Below are positions 5,503 through 6,479 of a DNA stretch of 6,479 bases, piece after piece. Position 1 is the first letter of the stretch. Every line of letters starts with the position of its first letter. This stretch comes from an uncultured Planctomycetaceae bacterium. GTDB taxonomy: Bacteria > Planctomycetota > Planctomycetia > Planctomycetales > Planctomycetaceae. Position numbers and translations under genes: made by a program. The stretch covers positions 1 to 6,479 of the forward strand of contig CAIXQV010000636.1 in NCBI GenBank assembly GCA_903921605.1, in the 5' to 3' direction. The notes beneath the pieces were generated by a model. That model was not told the origin of the DNA. It saw nothing but the letters and a program-made list of their open reading frames with translations, and ran no database searches.

Positions 5503-5655
5503 TACTGTAGGAAATCGCATTGTCTCGAACGGGATGGGGTATATGCACAACAACCCTTTGCGACAACGCGAATCAGATCAAGTACTCAACTGCTGCGGCT
5601 GGGCAGGACGAGCTACACGTTTGATTCCAGCGGGAACCAACAGATCGTTCGCAAG
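5489..5655 (+). pseudogene. RHS fragment D (upstream part of the RHS unit)
   Basis: Three frames together spell an RHS segment. RYGVDTVGNRIVSNGMGYMHNN comes from the frame of 5492 and overlaps the lipoprotein stop. ANQIKYSTAAAGQDEL comes from the frame of 5568. YTFDSSGNQQIVRK comes from the frame of 5614. An insertion of about 13 bases (near 5555-5567) separates HNN from ANQI, and a further indel lies near 5612. YMHNNANQI and YTFDSSGNQ are typical YD-repeat motifs. The piece corresponds to RHS sequence just upstream of what fragments A-C hold; its YTFDSSGNQQ matches the FDANGNQQ start of fragment C. It cannot encode a working protein. Confidence 0.8.
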
Positions 5656-5897
5656 GTTGCGATTCCACGAAGTGCGAGTGCGTCCCAGGCGCGGGAAGCT
5701 TCGGTGCAGGCTCTCGTCTGGTCGCCAGCATGCGATGAAAATTCAACGTGCAAACTTTTTCTTCTTGTTGCTCCGCAACGCAGCCTATCCAGAATGTGCC
5801 GCTCCGCGATCCCTGATTCGTCAGTTTGACGGGGCTACTCGGCAATAGTTATTTTGAGAGTTCTGTGGCGATCTAGTGCTAGGTTTGGAGTGTTGCA
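5656..5897. other. Spacer after RHS fragment D with no recognised gene
   Basis: The sequence after the RHS homology stays open in two frames for a while, but the translations (Arg/Ser-rich, then CKLFLLVAPQRSL or ANFFFLLLRNA) are not RHS and not recognisable. It is probably decayed sequence plus the 5' region of the next gene. GGAG at 5887-5890 serves as that gene's ribosome binding site. Confidence 0.4.
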
Positions 5898-6458
5898 ATG
5901 GTCTTGGTTCTTTATTTCTGCATGATTTCATCCTTAGGCGAGATAGAACTCCTTCAACTCGGGCAGGCGTTTGAAGTGTCCGTCTCGCTGTCAAGCAAGG
6001 AGCTATTCCCTGATTACGACGTCTATTCATACTCCGTTTTGTATGCTGGCGGAATGCACCTTCCGGGGCACGTTTCGATTTGTCGTCATAGTTTTGCCAT
6101 CGATTTCGCGGAGGCAATCGAGGTACCACGCGACGATTTGAGCACCACAATCAGACGACCAGTTTTGATGTCGATGCACCCAAAGTTTGATTTTGCGGAT
6201 GGGCGATTGCTCGGAACGCCTTGCCTCCGACATCGATTAGATAAAGGAATTCCGTTTGAAGGCAAAGTGTTGATTCCAAAGCATTACCGCCACGATGCAT
6301 CATTCATGATCGAGTTTGTCATCGACGCAGAATCATGCGCTAGATCAGACAGTAGTGTTCTCTTGATGCTTCATCAACAGAAACTTCGTGTCGGTTTTGC
6401 CTCTTCTATGGATGTCTATCGCGTCAGAGTTCAAGCGAAAAATCGTCTAGATGAATAG
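5898..6458 (+). CDS. Unknown protein, 186 aa, possibly exported
   Basis: The ATG has GGAG (5887-5890) seven bases upstream, and the stop is the TAG at 6456-6458. The first 14 residues are hydrophobic (VLVLYFCMISSLG) and could form a weak signal peptide or membrane anchor, but there is no positive residue before them. The rest alternates hydrophobic and polar residues, as in a beta-rich domain, with several His/Cys residues (HLPGHVSICRH near 54-64, CLRHRLDKG near 107-115) that do not form a metal motif I know. I do not recognise a family. It follows RHS fragment D in the same way the other cargo genes follow their fragments. Only about 20 bases of sequence remain after it, so its downstream context is not visible. 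Confidence 0.68.
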   Translation: MVLVLYFCMISSLGEIELLQLGQAFEVSVSLSSKELFPDYDVYSYSVLYAGGMHLPGHVSICRHSFAIDFAEAIEVPRDDLSTTIRRPVLMSMHPKFDFADGRLLGTPCLRHRLDKGIPFEGKVLIPKHYRHDASFMIEFVIDAESCARSDSSVLLMLHQQKLRVGFASSMDVYRVRVQAKNRLDE

Positions 6459-6479
6459 TTGCTGCGATCTCGTTTTCAA

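Noticed and set aside
5429..5848. 139-codon + strand ORF over RHS fragment D.
   Set aside because: It starts inside the lipoprotein gene, is RHS-like for only about 20 residues, and then turns into Arg-rich out-of-frame sequence.
5821..6233. Minus-strand ORFs opposite the last gene.
   Set aside because: They overlap the + strand gene that has GGAG at good spacing, and they are basic, low-complexity shadows without ribosome sites.

Overview
The window looks like an accessory, rearranged region of a bacterial chromosome, probably from a planctomycete. This is an inference from the style of the RHS/YD-repeat protein fragments (YDTVGNRIVSNG, ENQPTLFRMPDGS, YTHEPGPYANLFSQ, ALTDDAGDITDTKEYDA), the secreted WD40-type propeller, the moderate GC content and the large share of unrecognisable short genes. 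No rRNA, tRNA, CRISPR array, transposase or integrase was found. Every gene I can support lies on the + strand.

The layout alternates between short broken RHS fragments and unrelated genes. It runs: (1) the 3' part of an unknown soluble protein (2-700); (2) RHS fragment A (759-923), then a 66-codon ORF that starts inside the fragment (875-1075) and a 417-aa probable beta-propeller protein (1126-2379); (3) RHS fragment B (2391-2765), the longest, then a three-helix membrane protein (2858-3376); (4) RHS fragment C (3400-3612), then a secreted seven-bladed WD40 protein (3654-4649); (5) three 19-bp tandem repeats and a strong REP-like hairpin (4650-4777); (6) a putative lipoprotein (4951-5502) whose last codons and stop lie in RHS sequence; (7) RHS fragment D (5489-5655), then an unknown 186-aa protein (5898-6458).

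The four fragments tile onto one ancestral RHS unit in the order D, then C/A, then B. None is a complete RHS gene and all carry frameshifts. A and C are about 95% identical over 131 ungapped bases and share both of their frame disruptions, so the disrupted form itself seems to have been copied. A, B and C each contain AGGGAG, seven bases, then ATG, followed by an open leader (M-x-K-[AT]-T-Y-x-W-x-E-L-S-D-N-V-A). Right after this leader A and C break off abruptly into unrelated sequence. The repeat may therefore supply a ribosome entry site, and in places an N-terminus, to whatever gene lies downstream.

The likeliest reading is a graveyard or shuffling zone downstream of an RHS polymorphic-toxin or cell-surface gene, with orphan tip or immunity-type genes separated by RHS homology. 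Several cargo proteins carry export or membrane signals, which fits envelope-located partners of an RHS system. I recognise no toxin domain, so the immunity role is an inference only.
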